64,000 bases of DNA from positions 1 to 64,000 of the forward strand of contig JAEUJY010000072.1 of the NCBI GenBank assembly GCA_016794525.1, in the 5' to 3' direction. Source of the DNA: Myxococcales bacterium. GTDB lineage: Bacteria; Myxococcota_A; Polyangia; Haliangiales; Haliangiaceae. Numbering within the stretch: the stretch's first letter is position 1; each line of letters opens with the position of its first letter. The translations under genes were made by a program, and so were the position numbers. The notes beneath the pieces were generated by a model that worked only from the letters and a program-made list of their open reading frames with translations, had not been told where the DNA came from and searched no databases. This document shows, piece by piece, positions 14,786 to 23,783 of this stretch.

Positions 14786-15640
14786 GTGACGGGCCGGTGC
14801 ATCTACGTCTTCGGTAACGGTGCGATGTCGTTCGACGACTTCCGAGGGCTCTACGTCCCGGCGATCGACAGCGCGCTGGAGCGAGCCGCGACGTCGTGGG
14901 TGGTCTGCGACTTCCGCGGCGTCGACACGCTGACGATGGAGTACCTGAAGACGCGGACGGCGGCGGTGTCAGTGCTTCATGTCGGAAGCGCGCCGCGCTA
15001 CCTGCCGGACCGCCGCCACACGCACGTCGATGAGTGGACGATCCGCGGTGGCTTCGCAGATGACGCCGCGCGCGATCAGATGGCGCTGGCGAGCGCGACC
15101 CACTTCCTGGCGGTCGACCGCTTCTCGACGCCCAAGCGGCCGACCGCGACGGCCCGGCTCGTCGACAAGGCGATGTCCGCCGGGCGCGTGCCGCTCGTGG
15201 CGGACCCCGCCCGCGCGGTGGCGCTGGCCCGGGCGCGCGCGCAGATCGACGACGCGCCGGTGCATTCGACGGCGCGGAGCTTCGCTAACCTCTTGCTCGA
15301 CCTTTTCCCGCCGTGGTTCGACTTCGCGCCCGAGCACCTGGCGATCCTGCGGTGGTCGCTTGGGCTGCACCTGGTGGTGACGGGGCCCGGGCGAGATCGG
15401 GACGCGCCCGTGGCGATCATCACGACGTCGGACTCGCGAAGGATCTCCATCGCGGTCCATCACAGCGATCGCGTCGGCGGCGAGACCGCGGACATCTCGA
15501 TGCACTACTCGCCCAGCGACGAGCATCGCGCGCACGCGCGCGCCAGCATCGCCCTTGCGCTGCACGCCTTGTTTCCGACGCAGCCGATCGACCCGGGGCT
15601 AGCCGCGCAGGGACCGGGGGGCAAGGTCTTCCCGGGGTAG
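14786..15640 (+). CDS. Hypothetical protein with a Rossmann-like N-terminal domain
   Basis: From GTG 14786 the product has 284 residues and no signal peptide. The first 130 residues contain RCIYVFGNGAMSFDDF, TSWVVCDFRGVDTLTMEYLK and RYLPDRRHTHVDEW, ending in ASATHFLAVDRFS. I recall this set of motifs from uncharacterised proteins in distant phyla, with a fold reminiscent of TIR/nucleoside-2-deoxyribosyltransferase proteins. I cannot name the family with certainty. The C-terminal half (about 165-284) differs and has alternating beta-like stretches (VAIITTSDSRRISIAVHH). A nucleotide-related role is speculative. Confidence 0.72.
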   Translation: MTGRCIYVFGNGAMSFDDFRGLYVPAIDSALERAATSWVVCDFRGVDTLTMEYLKTRTAAVSVLHVGSAPRYLPDRRHTHVDEWTIRGGFADDAARDQMALASATHFLAVDRFSTPKRPTATARLVDKAMSAGRVPLVADPARAVALARARAQIDDAPVHSTARSFANLLLDLFPPWFDFAPEHLAILRWSLGLHLVVTGPGRDRDAPVAIITTSDSRRISIAVHHSDRVGGETADISMHYSPSDEHRAHARASIALALHALFPTQPIDPGLAAQGPGGKVFPG

Positions 15641-15681
15641 GCCCGCCTGGGGACGGCGCAAGGCACGACGCGCCTGTGGGT

Positions 15682-15687
15682 TACCCT
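15682..15687 (+). promoter_or_regulatory. -10-like hexamer TACCCT, 7 nt before ATG 15695
   Basis: TACCCT-N7-ATG. No Shine-Dalgarno sequence lies between the hexamer and the start. Confidence 0.4.
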
Positions 15688-15694
15688 GGGCACG

Positions 15695-17134
15695 ATGGAT
15701 ATTCGGGTTGGCAAGGCAGGCTCGGAGCTCGGGCGGGCCACGCTGGTGATCGGCGACGAGCGCTACCACCGTCGACGTGGGGACGAGCTCGAGCTCGTGG
15801 TCGACGGCATCGAGCAGCGCCTCGCGGTGACCTCGCCGATGGTCCTCGACAAGGTCGAGCGCGTCGAGCGCTGGGGCGACCTGGCCGCCGATCCGGTGGC
15901 GCAGCTGTTCGCCGACATCGCACCTGGCGACCATGTCGCGTGCGAGCTGGAGGGCTGGCGGATCGCTCCGGGCACGCGGGTCGCGCTCGCCGGCGAGGGC
16001 GACGAGGTCGTGGTCCTGGCGATCGTGGGAGAGGACGAGGCCGGCGCGCGCGCCCGCGTCGCCGAGGCCATGGCGGCGCGCCAGGCCGGCGCTGCGCGCG
16101 CGGTGGTGAAGCCGGCGAAGGATCCCGCACCACGTCGACCCTGGCGCAGGACCATCGCCGTGTGCGGCGGCCTCGGGTTCGCGGGGGTGCTCGCGTCGGC
16201 GATCACCTGGACCGATCCACGGGCGTTCATCGGCCAGCGATCGTCCACGCCGATCGCGCTCGGCGTGATGGCCCCGAGCCTGGTGCTGATCTCGATGGCG
16301 CTCCTGCTCGGGCTGACGCGGCCCTGGTTCGAGGTCGTCGACACCCGGACCACGCCTCCCCAGCGGCGGGCGCCGTGGAGTCGCGGAGGTCTGGTGTTCG
16401 CGCTGATCACGGGCTTCGTCATGACAGACCTCTGTGTCGGGCTGCTCTTCCTCTGGCTCCATCCGATGATCGCAGCGCCGGTCCGGCTCTTCGTGGTCGC
16501 CGTGGTCGCGGTCAGCGCGCTCGTGCTCGCGATCCGAGGGCAGCGCGCGCAACACCGGCTCATCCGACTCCTCCGTGGCTCCAACGGCACGCGCGGGACG
16601 CTCGTCGCGGAGGGGCCGCCGCTCGCCTGCGCCATCCGCTACGACCGGTTCACGCGCGTCGATGGCTACGGTGACCGCGCGCGAGTGTCGATCTGGTACG
16701 ACGGGATCAGGACCGAACACACGTGCCAGCCGTTCTCGATCGCGGCCGAGGGCACGACCCGCCCGGTCTCCGGCGAGCGCGTCCTGTGGGGGGCGCCGCT
16801 CGAGTACGTCCCGTTGACGGCGGTCGAACGCGCCGGCGCGAAGGTGGTCGCGAAGACCCGCGCGCAGATCGAGCCTGGCGCCGCCGTGCTCGTGCGCGGC
16901 AAGGCGACGCTCGTCGATGGGATCCCGAAGTACCAGGCGACCGGCGCCGAGGCGTTCGTGATGTTCGGGGCCCGCGGCGACGCGCGCCGCGCGCTCCGCC
17001 GGCTCGTCGTCCGCTGGTACGCGGGCGCGGCGATCCTGGTCGCGATCACGGTGGGTTCGATCGGGCTCGGGATCCACCTGCTCACGCTCGAGCGACGGCC
17101 CCCCGCGCGATCAGTCCCCGCGGAGCGCGGATGA
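15695..17134 (+). CDS. Multi-pass membrane protein of unknown function
   Basis: The 479-residue product has a hydrophilic N-terminal domain (1-150), then four hydrophobic segments (about 153-172, 191-208, 235-256, 262-282). A beta-rich hydrophilic domain follows (about 295-445; for example RARVSIWYDGIRTEHTC, EPGAAVLVRGKATLVDG) and a last membrane segment near 448-470. The position of the beta domain between membrane helices and its 'VLVRGKA' repeat recall GIDE-type domains of MULAN-like proteins, but the match is weak. It is a single gene with its own -10-like element. No enzyme motif is seen. Confidence 0.78.
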   Translation: MDIRVGKAGSELGRATLVIGDERYHRRRGDELELVVDGIEQRLAVTSPMVLDKVERVERWGDLAADPVAQLFADIAPGDHVACELEGWRIAPGTRVALAGEGDEVVVLAIVGEDEAGARARVAEAMAARQAGAARAVVKPAKDPAPRRPWRRTIAVCGGLGFAGVLASAITWTDPRAFIGQRSSTPIALGVMAPSLVLISMALLLGLTRPWFEVVDTRTTPPQRRAPWSRGGLVFALITGFVMTDLCVGLLFLWLHPMIAAPVRLFVVAVVAVSALVLAIRGQRAQHRLIRLLRGSNGTRGTLVAEGPPLACAIRYDRFTRVDGYGDRARVSIWYDGIRTEHTCQPFSIAAEGTTRPVSGERVLWGAPLEYVPLTAVERAGAKVVAKTRAQIEPGAAVLVRGKATLVDGIPKYQATGAEAFVMFGARGDARRALRRLVVRWYAGAAILVAITVGSIGLGIHLLTLERRPPARSVPAERG

Positions 17135-17173
17135 TCCTGGCGCCCAGGACTCGATCGCACCCGGACGACGACG

Positions 17174-17920
17174 TCAGAGATCGGGATACGGGTAGAACAG
17201 TTCGGGCGTGAGCACGGCGCACCGGAACGGCGGCAGCTCGAGCCACGCGCGGCGTCCCCACGCGGGCGGCGGGGTGACACCGCCGCCGGTCGCCGCGCGC
17301 CCGCGATCGCCGTCGGTCCACCAGGCGGTCGGGCTGCCCTCGGGGTTGTGCTCGAAGCCGAGGTAGCGCAGCCGCGTCTCGCACGCGGCGATGCGGTCGA
17401 TCGCGGCGAGCCCGAGCCCGGTGCCCGAGAGATCGAGCCAGCACAGGTCGGCGAACGCCGGGTCGTCGACCAGCGCCTCGACGTCGGCCAGCGTCTGCGC
17501 GCCTTCGAGCGCGAGCGACCGTAGGCCGGCGAGGTGCCCGACGAGCGCTCGGCCGGGCCCGTGGGCGTCGAGGTGGAGCAACGGCCACCGCGCGCGCAGC
17601 GCGGCGCCGGCCCGTCGCCACGTCGCGCCGTCGGTCCGGACCTGCTCGGGGACGCCGCGCGCGAACCCGAAGGTGACGCCGGCCTCGACCGGCGCCCAGC
17701 GCGCGCGGTTGGCCCGCAAGAGCCGCGCGGCCCGGCTGACGAGCGCGTCGCTCTCGGCGGTGTCGCCGTCGGCGGCGAGCGTGCAGCGCAGCGCGTCGAT
17801 GCTCGCGGTGATGTGCTCGGCGAGCGCGGCGTCGTGCGGCCGCACCGCCGCCGCCCAGGCGCGGCGCGGCGCGGTCGCCAGCGGCGCCAGGCGCACCGCG
17901 TCCGGCAGCTCGACGGTCAC
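17174..17920 (-). CDS. Leucine-rich-repeat-like protein, coupled to the upstream gene
   Basis: GTG 17920 overlaps the TGA of the upstream gene (GTGA), which favours it over an in-frame ATG 108 nt earlier inside that gene. The 248-residue product contains LRR-like phrases (LLHLDAHGPGRAL, LAGLRSLALEGAQTL, FADLCWLDLSGTGLG, LRYLGFEHNPEG) from residue 130 on, with L-x-x-L-x-L spacing. No signal peptide is present. It is likely co-translated with the duplicated-domain protein and may bind it, although this is inference from the overlap only. Confidence 0.75.
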   Translation of the reverse strand: MTVELPDAVRLAPLATAPRRAWAAAVRPHDAALAEHITASIDALRCTLAADGDTAESDALVSRAARLLRANRARWAPVEAGVTFGFARGVPEQVRTDGATWRRAGAALRARWPLLHLDAHGPGRALVGHLAGLRSLALEGAQTLADVEALVDDPAFADLCWLDLSGTGLGLAAIDRIAACETRLRYLGFEHNPEGSPTAWWTDGDRGRAATGGGVTPPPAWGRRAWLELPPFRCAVLTPELFYPYPDL

Positions 17921-19545
17921 GCCGCCGCCGGCGCTAGCACGAGCTCGATCGGCAGGTAGGGCGCGTCGAGCTGGAGCGCCAGGCCGCGCTGCACCGCGGC
18001 CTGCAGTGGCGCGAGCAGGCCGAGGCACATCAAGCCGTCGGCGCTGGTGCGCAGCGGACCGCTGAGCAAGTAGCGGTGGCCATCCATGCTCGCGTCGAGC
18101 GCCGCCTGCACGGCGGCGTCGTCGCCGATGTGGACGGCGTGGTGGAGCGCGGCGAGCGGCTGCGCGACGCGCTTGGCGAACGGCTCCTTCCAGCGCCGCG
18201 CGGCGAGCGCGCCGAGCTCCGCGGTGATCGACGCGCCTCCGTCGCCCGCGAGCAGCAGGTCGATCACCTCGCGCAGCCCCGGCGCCGCCGCGGTGTCATC
18301 GGCCCACCGGTCGCGCGGCACCTCGCGCAGCGACGCCGCGCACCCGGCCCAGGTGCACACGCTGTGGAAGCGCCAGAACTCGTACGGGGCGAGCATGCCC
18401 GGCGCGAGAGCGCCGGTGGTCGCGGCCTCGGCGAACGCGCGGGCCCCGGCCTCGAGGCGCGTCCGGACCTCCGCCAGCGGACGCCCCAGCGCGAAGGCGA
18501 CCTGGGCAGCGTTGAGCCACGCGGTCGCGGCCTCCACGTGCCGACCGGTCGGCACCGCGACCGCGCCGCGCGCGCGGCGGTCCTTGCGCTTGGCGGACGC
18601 GGCCGCCTGCTGCGCCGCGGCCGGACTCGTGAGCCAGGTGGCGGCGGCGAGCTCTTCCCGCTCGAACACGAGCGCGTCATCGCGCGTCATCTTCAGCTGC
18701 GCGATGTCGACCCGCTGGGCCGGGACCGCCACCGGCGGGGCGGTGGTGGTGACGCGCGGCGGTGCGGTCACGGTCGCCCCCGCGTCTGGGCCCGGGGCGA
18801 GCAGCTCGAGCGTCAGGTACGGTGTGTCGAGCTCGAACGCGAGGCCGCGCTGCACGGCGACCTGCAGCGGGCCGAGCAGCCCGAGGCACATCAGCCCGTC
18901 TGTGTGGTGCCGCAGCTCACCCCGGACCATGTAGAGGTGACCGTCGACGACCCCGCGCAACCCAGCCTGGAACGCGGCGGCGTCGCCGACGCGGAGCGCG
19001 TGGTGGAGGGCGGCGAGCGGCTGCGCGACGCGCGTGGCGAACGGCTCCTTCCAGCGTCGCGCGGCGAGCGCGCCGAGCTCGGCCGTGATCGTCGCGCCGC
19101 CATCCTCGGCGAGGAGCAGGTCGATGACCTCGCGCAGCCCCGGCACCGCCGACCCGTCCTCGTTGGACCACGCCTCGCGGGGCAGCCGCCGCAAGGGCGC
19201 CGCGCAGCCGGCCCAGGTGCACAGGCTGTGGAAGCGCCAGAACCCGTACGGCACGCTCTCGATCGCGCCGGCCGCGGCGGCGTCGGCGAAGGCGTGAGCG
19301 GCGGTCTCGAGGCGCGCGCGGACGTCGGCGAGGGGGCGCCCGAGCGCGTGGCCGACCTGCGCGGCCGCGAGCCAGACCTCCGCGGCCGTCTCCAGGCGGC
19401 CCTCGCCCACCAGCCACGCGGCATCGGCGAGGTCGCGACGCTCGATCGTCTCGAGGCGCTCGACCGGGATCGAGTTGAGGCGTGGGCGCGGGGCAGTCGC
19501 CATCGGCGGCGGGCTCGGGGCGGCGGGGGCGGGGCGACGTGCCAT
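17917..19545 (-). CDS. Protein made of two tandem homologous halves, family unknown
   Basis: ATG 19545 follows GAGGT. Residues of about 30-255 and 276-536 are clear duplicates. Both contain FWRFHS(L/V)CTWAGCAA, LREVIDLLLA followed by DGG, and the shared stretch ITAELGALAARRWKEPFA. The last two end in LMCLGLL, then LQ-x-AVQRGLA. The halves differ at their N-termini and are joined by a Pro/Ala/Thr linker. The conserved Cys, His and Trp residues suggest a structured all-helical domain, and no catalytic motif is known to me. No signal peptide is present. It starts a two-gene unit with the LRR-like gene. Confidence 0.78.
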   Translation of the reverse strand: MARRPAPAAPSPPPMATAPRPRLNSIPVERLETIERRDLADAAWLVGEGRLETAAEVWLAAAQVGHALGRPLADVRARLETAAHAFADAAAAGAIESVPYGFWRFHSLCTWAGCAAPLRRLPREAWSNEDGSAVPGLREVIDLLLAEDGGATITAELGALAARRWKEPFATRVAQPLAALHHALRVGDAAAFQAGLRGVVDGHLYMVRGELRHHTDGLMCLGLLGPLQVAVQRGLAFELDTPYLTLELLAPGPDAGATVTAPPRVTTTAPPVAVPAQRVDIAQLKMTRDDALVFEREELAAATWLTSPAAAQQAAASAKRKDRRARGAVAVPTGRHVEAATAWLNAAQVAFALGRPLAEVRTRLEAGARAFAEAATTGALAPGMLAPYEFWRFHSVCTWAGCAASLREVPRDRWADDTAAAPGLREVIDLLLAGDGGASITAELGALAARRWKEPFAKRVAQPLAALHHAVHIGDDAAVQAALDASMDGHRYLLSGPLRTSADGLMCLGLLAPLQAAVQRGLALQLDAPYLPIELVLAPAAA

Positions 19546-19611
19546 GGCTACCTCTTCGCACGCGCGCGGCGCGGCGACGACTCGCCCCGCGGCCGCCGGG
19601 TATCCCTGAGG

Positions 19612-19790
19612 CTACGGCAGCTTGGCCCGTCCGCGCCAGACGTGCTCGCGGCCGAGCGGGTGCGGATCCGCTCGTCGCCCATCGTCGGCGACGTCGGGCG
19701 TGCCGGCGAGGCCGCTCACGGCCAGGCGCTCCTGCTCGAAGATGCCTCCGAGCCGCTCGGCCGCGGCCAGGCGCGCTACGATGGAGGCCG
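19612..19790 (-). pseudogene. Fossil fragment of a paralogue of the 25679-26254 gene
   Basis: The minus-strand frame has no start codon but reads RLGGIFEQERLAVSGLAG followed by TPDVADDG. The intact gene at 25679-26254 reads AVASIFEQERQAVTSLAG followed by TPDASDDG. The nucleotide match covers about 19677-19760. The frame then diverges and ends at TAG 19612-19614. The fragment lies between a leftward gene and the TPR gene. The similarity is strong but short, about 26 codons. Confidence 0.6.
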
Positions 19791-19792
19791 CT

Positions 19793-20665
19793 ATGGCCAG
19801 CGATGAATCGAGCGCCGCAGAACAGGCGCTCGCCGCGGCGATCGCCGAGCGCGGCGAAGGTCATCTCGACGTCGCCTACCGACGTGTCGACCTTGCCCTG
19901 GCGCGCAGAGACGCGGGGGACCTGCCGCGCGCGGCAGGCCTCCTCGAAGCGGCCCTCGCGGTGATGGTGCCCGCGCTCGGCGAGGGCGCCGACGACGTGG
20001 TCGACATACGCGCCGCCCTGGCCCAGGTGCTGCTGGCGTCCGGCGATCTCCGCGGCGCCAGGGCCGTGCTCGAGGAGGCGCTCGCCGCGGTCACCGACCG
20101 CGACGATCGCGACATGCACGTCTGCCTGTGTCGCGTCACCCTCGCGTCGGTGCTCACGGAGCTGGGGGACCTACCGGGCGCCAAGGTCCTGCTCGAGCGA
20201 GTCCTGGCCACCACGATCGCGAACTTCGGTGCCGACCATCCCGACGTCGGCGCCGTCTACAATCAACTCGGTGGGGTCCTCGTTGGCCTCGGTGACAGGT
20301 CCGGAGCGCAGACGATGTTCGCGAACTCCCTCGCGATCACCGTCGCGCACTTCGGCGAAGACCATCCCGCAGGCGCCGCGCCACGCTTCAACCTCGCGGC
20401 GCTCCACGAGCTCGCCGGCGACCTCGAGCAGGCATACGGCCTGCTGGCCGCCGCGCTCGCCATCGAGGAGCGCACCCAGGGTGCGGCCCACGCGTCCACC
20501 GCCACGACGCGGGTCCGCGTGGCGGCGGTCCTCCACAAGCTCGGTCGCCACGACGAGGCGCGTGCCGCCGCCGCGCGCGCGCTGGCCGACGTCAGCAGCG
20601 CGCCGACGGACTCCAGGGATCGGCGCTCCGTCGAGGTCGTCGTGCGTCAGATCCTCGAGCGGTAG
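19793..20665 (+). CDS. Tetratricopeptide-repeat protein
   Basis: ATG 19793 follows GGAGG. The 290-residue product consists of TPR units of the kinesin-light-chain type. Characteristic are LARRDAGDLPRAAGLLEAAL, LAQVLLASGDLRGARAVLEE, LASVLTELGDLPGAKVLLER and YNQLGGVLVGLGDRSGAQTM, with 'FGADHPDV' and 'FGEDHPAG' between units. Such arrays bind other proteins. No signal peptide, membrane segment or enzyme domain is present. In myxobacteria similar arrays are often fused to Ser/Thr kinases; here the array stands alone. Confidence 0.88.
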   Translation: MASDESSAAEQALAAAIAERGEGHLDVAYRRVDLALARRDAGDLPRAAGLLEAALAVMVPALGEGADDVVDIRAALAQVLLASGDLRGARAVLEEALAAVTDRDDRDMHVCLCRVTLASVLTELGDLPGAKVLLERVLATTIANFGADHPDVGAVYNQLGGVLVGLGDRSGAQTMFANSLAITVAHFGEDHPAGAAPRFNLAALHELAGDLEQAYGLLAAALAIEERTQGAAHASTATTRVRVAAVLHKLGRHDEARAAAARALADVSSAPTDSRDRRSVEVVVRQILER

Positions 20666-20754
20666 CGTGGTGCCGGTGCGGCGCAGCTCGATCACCGGCG
20701 GCGCGCAAGATGTTCGACCCGGCCCGACGAGGCCGTGCGTCGAGGTGCAGGTGG

Positions 20755-21462
20755 CTACGGACAGCGCACGTCGGCGCGCGCGACCTCGACGTCGAAGCGC
20801 TGGCTGAGCTCGGCGGGGAGCGAGCGCTCGTCGCCCATCAAGACGCCGGTCAGCCGAAGTCCGAGCGAGCGGTCCGGCACGAACACCAGCGAGAACTCGG
20901 CCGCGCCCTCGGCGTCGGCGTAGATGGCGCAGCTCGCCGTCGGCGTGGCGTCGGCGAGGGGATCGTTGATGCAGGCGAACTGGTAGCCTCGCTGCTCGTC
21001 GCCCGCGTGGCGCGCGCTGGCGGCGGAGAGCCGGGCCAGCGCCTGGTCGATCTCGACGCCGCATCGCCAGCCGGCGCTGACGGGCACCGCGTGGCGCTCG
21101 CCATCGATGTTGCGCAGCTCGAAGACGCCGAAACGCGGATCGAGCACCCGGGACCATGGCTGCGCCCCGGCGAGCAGCGCCCCGACGAACGCCTGGGTCG
21201 CGACCTCGGGCCGCTCGGCGGGACTGCCCATGCCGGTGCGCTTGCCCGCCCGCAACGCGTCCTCCCGGCTGACCGAGGGTGGGCGCGGCGCGGCGGCGAT
21301 CGTCGAACTCGCATCCAGGTTCGGCGGTGCCTCCGCGTCGGCCGGAAGCACCGACGGCGGCGCGCCGGCAGACCGGGACCGACAGGCCAGGAGCGACGCG
21401 AGCCACAGCGCACGCCCGATACGGCCAAGGCTCGTACGCGGACGCCGGTACCGACGGAACAC
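20755..21462 (-). CDS. Predicted lipoprotein of unknown function
   Basis: GTG 21462 is chosen over GTG 21501. A TACCGT hexamer at 21469-21474 lies 6 nt before it, and it gives a compact basic N-terminus followed by ALWLASLLAC, a good lipobox. The linker is Pro/Ala/Ser-rich. The mature part (about 190 residues) contains FGVFELRNIDGERHAVPV, YQFACINDPLADA and a C-terminal SQRFDVEVARADVRCP. It may be surface exposed. The family is not recognised. Confidence 0.7.
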   Translation of the reverse strand: MFRRYRRPRTSLGRIGRALWLASLLACRSRSAGAPPSVLPADAEAPPNLDASSTIAAAPRPPSVSREDALRAGKRTGMGSPAERPEVATQAFVGALLAGAQPWSRVLDPRFGVFELRNIDGERHAVPVSAGWRCGVEIDQALARLSAASARHAGDEQRGYQFACINDPLADATPTASCAIYADAEGAAEFSLVFVPDRSLGLRLTGVLMGDERSLPAELSQRFDVEVARADVRCP

Positions 21463-21468
21463 GGCCGG

Positions 21469-21474
21469 ACGGTA
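21469..21474 (-). promoter_or_regulatory. -10-like hexamer TACCGT, 6 nt before GTG 21462
   Basis: It lies inside the frame that would be translated from GTG 21501, and so decides for the later start. Confidence 0.42.
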
Positions 21475-21537
21475 GAGCCTCAGGGAGGGCCGCACAACCA
21501 CCCCGACGTGCGGCCGCGATGCGCACGTCCCGCCGCC

Positions 21538-22254
21538 TCAGGTCAGCTGGCCATTCGGCTGCAGCGTGAGGCCGGTCAGCAGGTCCTGCACCAGCTCGAA
21601 GAACCAGACGAGGCAGACCGGCGCGTCGATGGCGTCGACGCCCCAGAACGCGGGGTACGCGCCGAGCGAGCCGGACTTCGAGACGGCGAGCGCGAAGGTC
21701 TCGCCATCGGGCGCGTAGATCTCGGGCGAGCTGCGCTTGCGCCGCAGCGCGGGCTTGAGCACGCGCTCGTGCAGGTTGCCGACGCGGAGCGCGGCGGTCT
21801 GGGCCCGGCCCCACGCGAGGTACGAAGCCCAGCTGGTGGCGTCACCGATCGCGGGCCACTCACACCACGCGACCGCGTGGTGCGCGGCCGACGCCTGGTC
21901 GCCGAGGTCGACGGCGCGCTGCGCAGCGTTGACGGCGTGGCGCCAGCGGGTCGGCGCGACGTCTGGCTGCACGAGCAACACCAGCGCTGCACCGAGCTTG
22001 GCCTTGGGTGGGGCAACGAGCTTCGCCCGCGCCAGGTCCCAGCTGGCCACCGCGGTCAGGGGCTCGATGACGTCGTAGCGACCCGGCGGGATCCGCTGCG
22101 CCAGCGATGGCACGTCGCGATCGAGCATGCCGCCCAGCGCGAGCTCGCCAGTCGGGCAGGGTAACGCGCCCACCTCGCGCACGGCGCTCGTCCCGCGCGC
22201 GGCGCGCACCTGCCGCTCGAACCGTGTCAAGAACTCCGCGAGCGACGCGTTCAC
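21538..22254 (-). CDS. Hypothetical soluble protein, weakly DUF4241-like
   Basis: The 238-residue product from GTG 22254 has no signal peptide. VGALPCPTGELALGGML and QRIPPGRYDVIEPL resemble the 'PTG-x-(I/V) ... (V/I)PPG-x-Y-x-V' pattern of DUF4241 proteins. The C-terminal part (GNLHERVLKPALRRKRSSPE, AYPAFWGVDAIDAPV) does not add support, so the assignment is tentative. A -10-like TAGTAT lies 9 nt upstream. The downstream gene starts outside this unit, so it is probably monocistronic. Confidence 0.68.
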   Translation of the reverse strand: MNASLAEFLTRFERQVRAARGTSAVREVGALPCPTGELALGGMLDRDVPSLAQRIPPGRYDVIEPLTAVASWDLARAKLVAPPKAKLGAALVLLVQPDVAPTRWRHAVNAAQRAVDLGDQASAAHHAVAWCEWPAIGDATSWASYLAWGRAQTAALRVGNLHERVLKPALRRKRSSPEIYAPDGETFALAVSKSGSLGAYPAFWGVDAIDAPVCLVWFFELVQDLLTGLTLQPNGQLT

Positions 22255-22263
22255 CGAGCGGCG

Positions 22264-22269
22264 ATACTA
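22264..22269 (-). promoter_or_regulatory. -10-like hexamer TAGTAT, 9 nt before GTG 22254
   Basis: This is one of the most A/T-rich hexamers near a start in the window. No ribosome binding site lies between it and the GTG. Confidence 0.42.
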
Positions 22270-22290
22270 TCGTCGGCCGAGCGCCCCGCG

Positions 22291-23589
22291 CTACTTCAGC
22301 GCGACGCCGAAGAGGGCGAGCACCTTCTTCTTGGCCTTGTTGTAGACCACGACCGGGAAGCGGCCTTGCACCATCACGCTCAGGTTCGGCTTGAGGCCGG
22401 CGGCGTACGCGGTGGGCACGGTCTCCGGCGAGGACTCGTCGGGGACGTCGCCGCGCTCGGCGCACTGCTTCTCGCCGTAGCGGGTCTCCCAGCGCAGGCA
22501 CACGTCCGCGGCGACCCCGGTCTTGAAGCTGATCGTGGTCTCGTCGTCCTGCTTGGTCAGCTTCTTCACCTCGCCGAACGTCGGGTTGCCGTTGCCCTTG
22601 TCCACGCCGAGGAGGCGCACGTAGGTCTTGCCTTCGTCGCGCAGGTAGTACGAGGCGTCGGCGAACCGCGGCTTGTATCCGTCGACGGCGATCTTGCTCA
22701 GCGCGAGCGAGCGCCACCCCAGGTGCGCGCTCATCGCCGGGACCGTCACCACCTGGCCGAGCACCCGATCCATCGAGGGGTGGATGCTGTAGCCGCACGC
22801 CGCCCACGCGGCCGTCGTGACGTAGGCCTCGGTCGTCGTGGTCACGTAGGACATGTAGTCCTCGAGCGTCTCGGTCTCCCAGGGGATCTTCTTCGCGACC
22901 GCGCGCACGAGCTTCTCGAACGGCGGCCGCGTGAGCGCGTCGCACCCATCGAAGCCGGGATCGTTCCGCTTGCCGCTGCGCACCGCGTCCCGGAGCTTGG
23001 CGAAGAGCGCGACCTCGCTGGCGTGGCCCGCGGCGTAGGCCGCCCACTCCTTCTTCCCGGCCTCGACGTCGTTCAGCAGCTTCTGCAGGCCCGGGTCGCG
23101 CTTGGCCTCCTCGTCGAGCCTGTCGACCACGGCCTTGGCGTTGGCGTAGTCCTGCTTGATGCGCGCCATCGTGCTCGCGCGTTCATCGGCCGCCACGCCG
23201 GCGGCGACGAGCTCGGCCTCGACCTTGGCCAGATCGAGCGCCGCGAAGTCGGACCGGCACATCGCCCACGGCATCAGATACGTGCTCGCGTCGTTGGTGC
23301 CGAAGCACTCGCGCATCATCGCGGCGCGCCCGAGCTGGCTCAGGCGATCGCCGAGCTCGTCGGCGAGGACCATCCAGCCGTCCCACGACGGAAAGCCGTA
23401 CCGCCGGCTCACCTCGTCCGGCATGTACTGCTGCGCCGCGGTCCACGACGCCAACGGCGCGCGCGGGTCGGGCAGCTTCACGCCCTGGATGTAGTCGGGA
23501 TCGGCGGCGGCGGAGCCGTGCGTCGAGGTGAGCAGCGCGCCGCTCACGAGGAGGGTGGAGAGACCGGTCAGGAGCCTGCGTGGGTTCAT
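22291..23589 (-). CDS. Secreted hypothetical protein
   Basis: ATG 23589 opens a 432-residue product with a clear signal peptide (RRLLTGLSTLLVSGALL, cleavage near GSAAA). The mature protein has an N-terminal YIQGVKLPDPRAPLASW segment and a helical middle part (KVEAELVAAGVAADERASTM). The beta-rich C-terminus (KTYVRLLGVDKGNGNPTFGE, KPNLSVMVQGRFPVVVY) contains four Cys residues likely to form disulphides in the periplasm. No known domain was recognised. It is isolated from its neighbours by its own non-coding flanks. Confidence 0.78.
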   Translation of the reverse strand: MNPRRLLTGLSTLLVSGALLTSTHGSAAADPDYIQGVKLPDPRAPLASWTAAQQYMPDEVSRRYGFPSWDGWMVLADELGDRLSQLGRAAMMRECFGTNDASTYLMPWAMCRSDFAALDLAKVEAELVAAGVAADERASTMARIKQDYANAKAVVDRLDEEAKRDPGLQKLLNDVEAGKKEWAAYAAGHASEVALFAKLRDAVRSGKRNDPGFDGCDALTRPPFEKLVRAVAKKIPWETETLEDYMSYVTTTTEAYVTTAAWAACGYSIHPSMDRVLGQVVTVPAMSAHLGWRSLALSKIAVDGYKPRFADASYYLRDEGKTYVRLLGVDKGNGNPTFGEVKKLTKQDDETTISFKTGVAADVCLRWETRYGEKQCAERGDVPDESSPETVPTAYAAGLKPNLSVMVQGRFPVVVYNKAKKKVLALFGVALK

Positions 23590-23783
23590 GCGCGCATGGC
23601 ATTGCAGCCGCCGTACCGCGCCCTAGATCTGCGATCGGACGGGCTGTCGGGGCGTCGAGACGGTGCCGCGCACAGGTTGACCGCTCGATTCGACCGCACA
23701 AGTCGGCACCCCGCCCCGGACCGCGCAGCGCGTCGGCGCGTGACCTGCGCCCGGCAACCGACGCACGGCGCTCCCTGGAGCGC

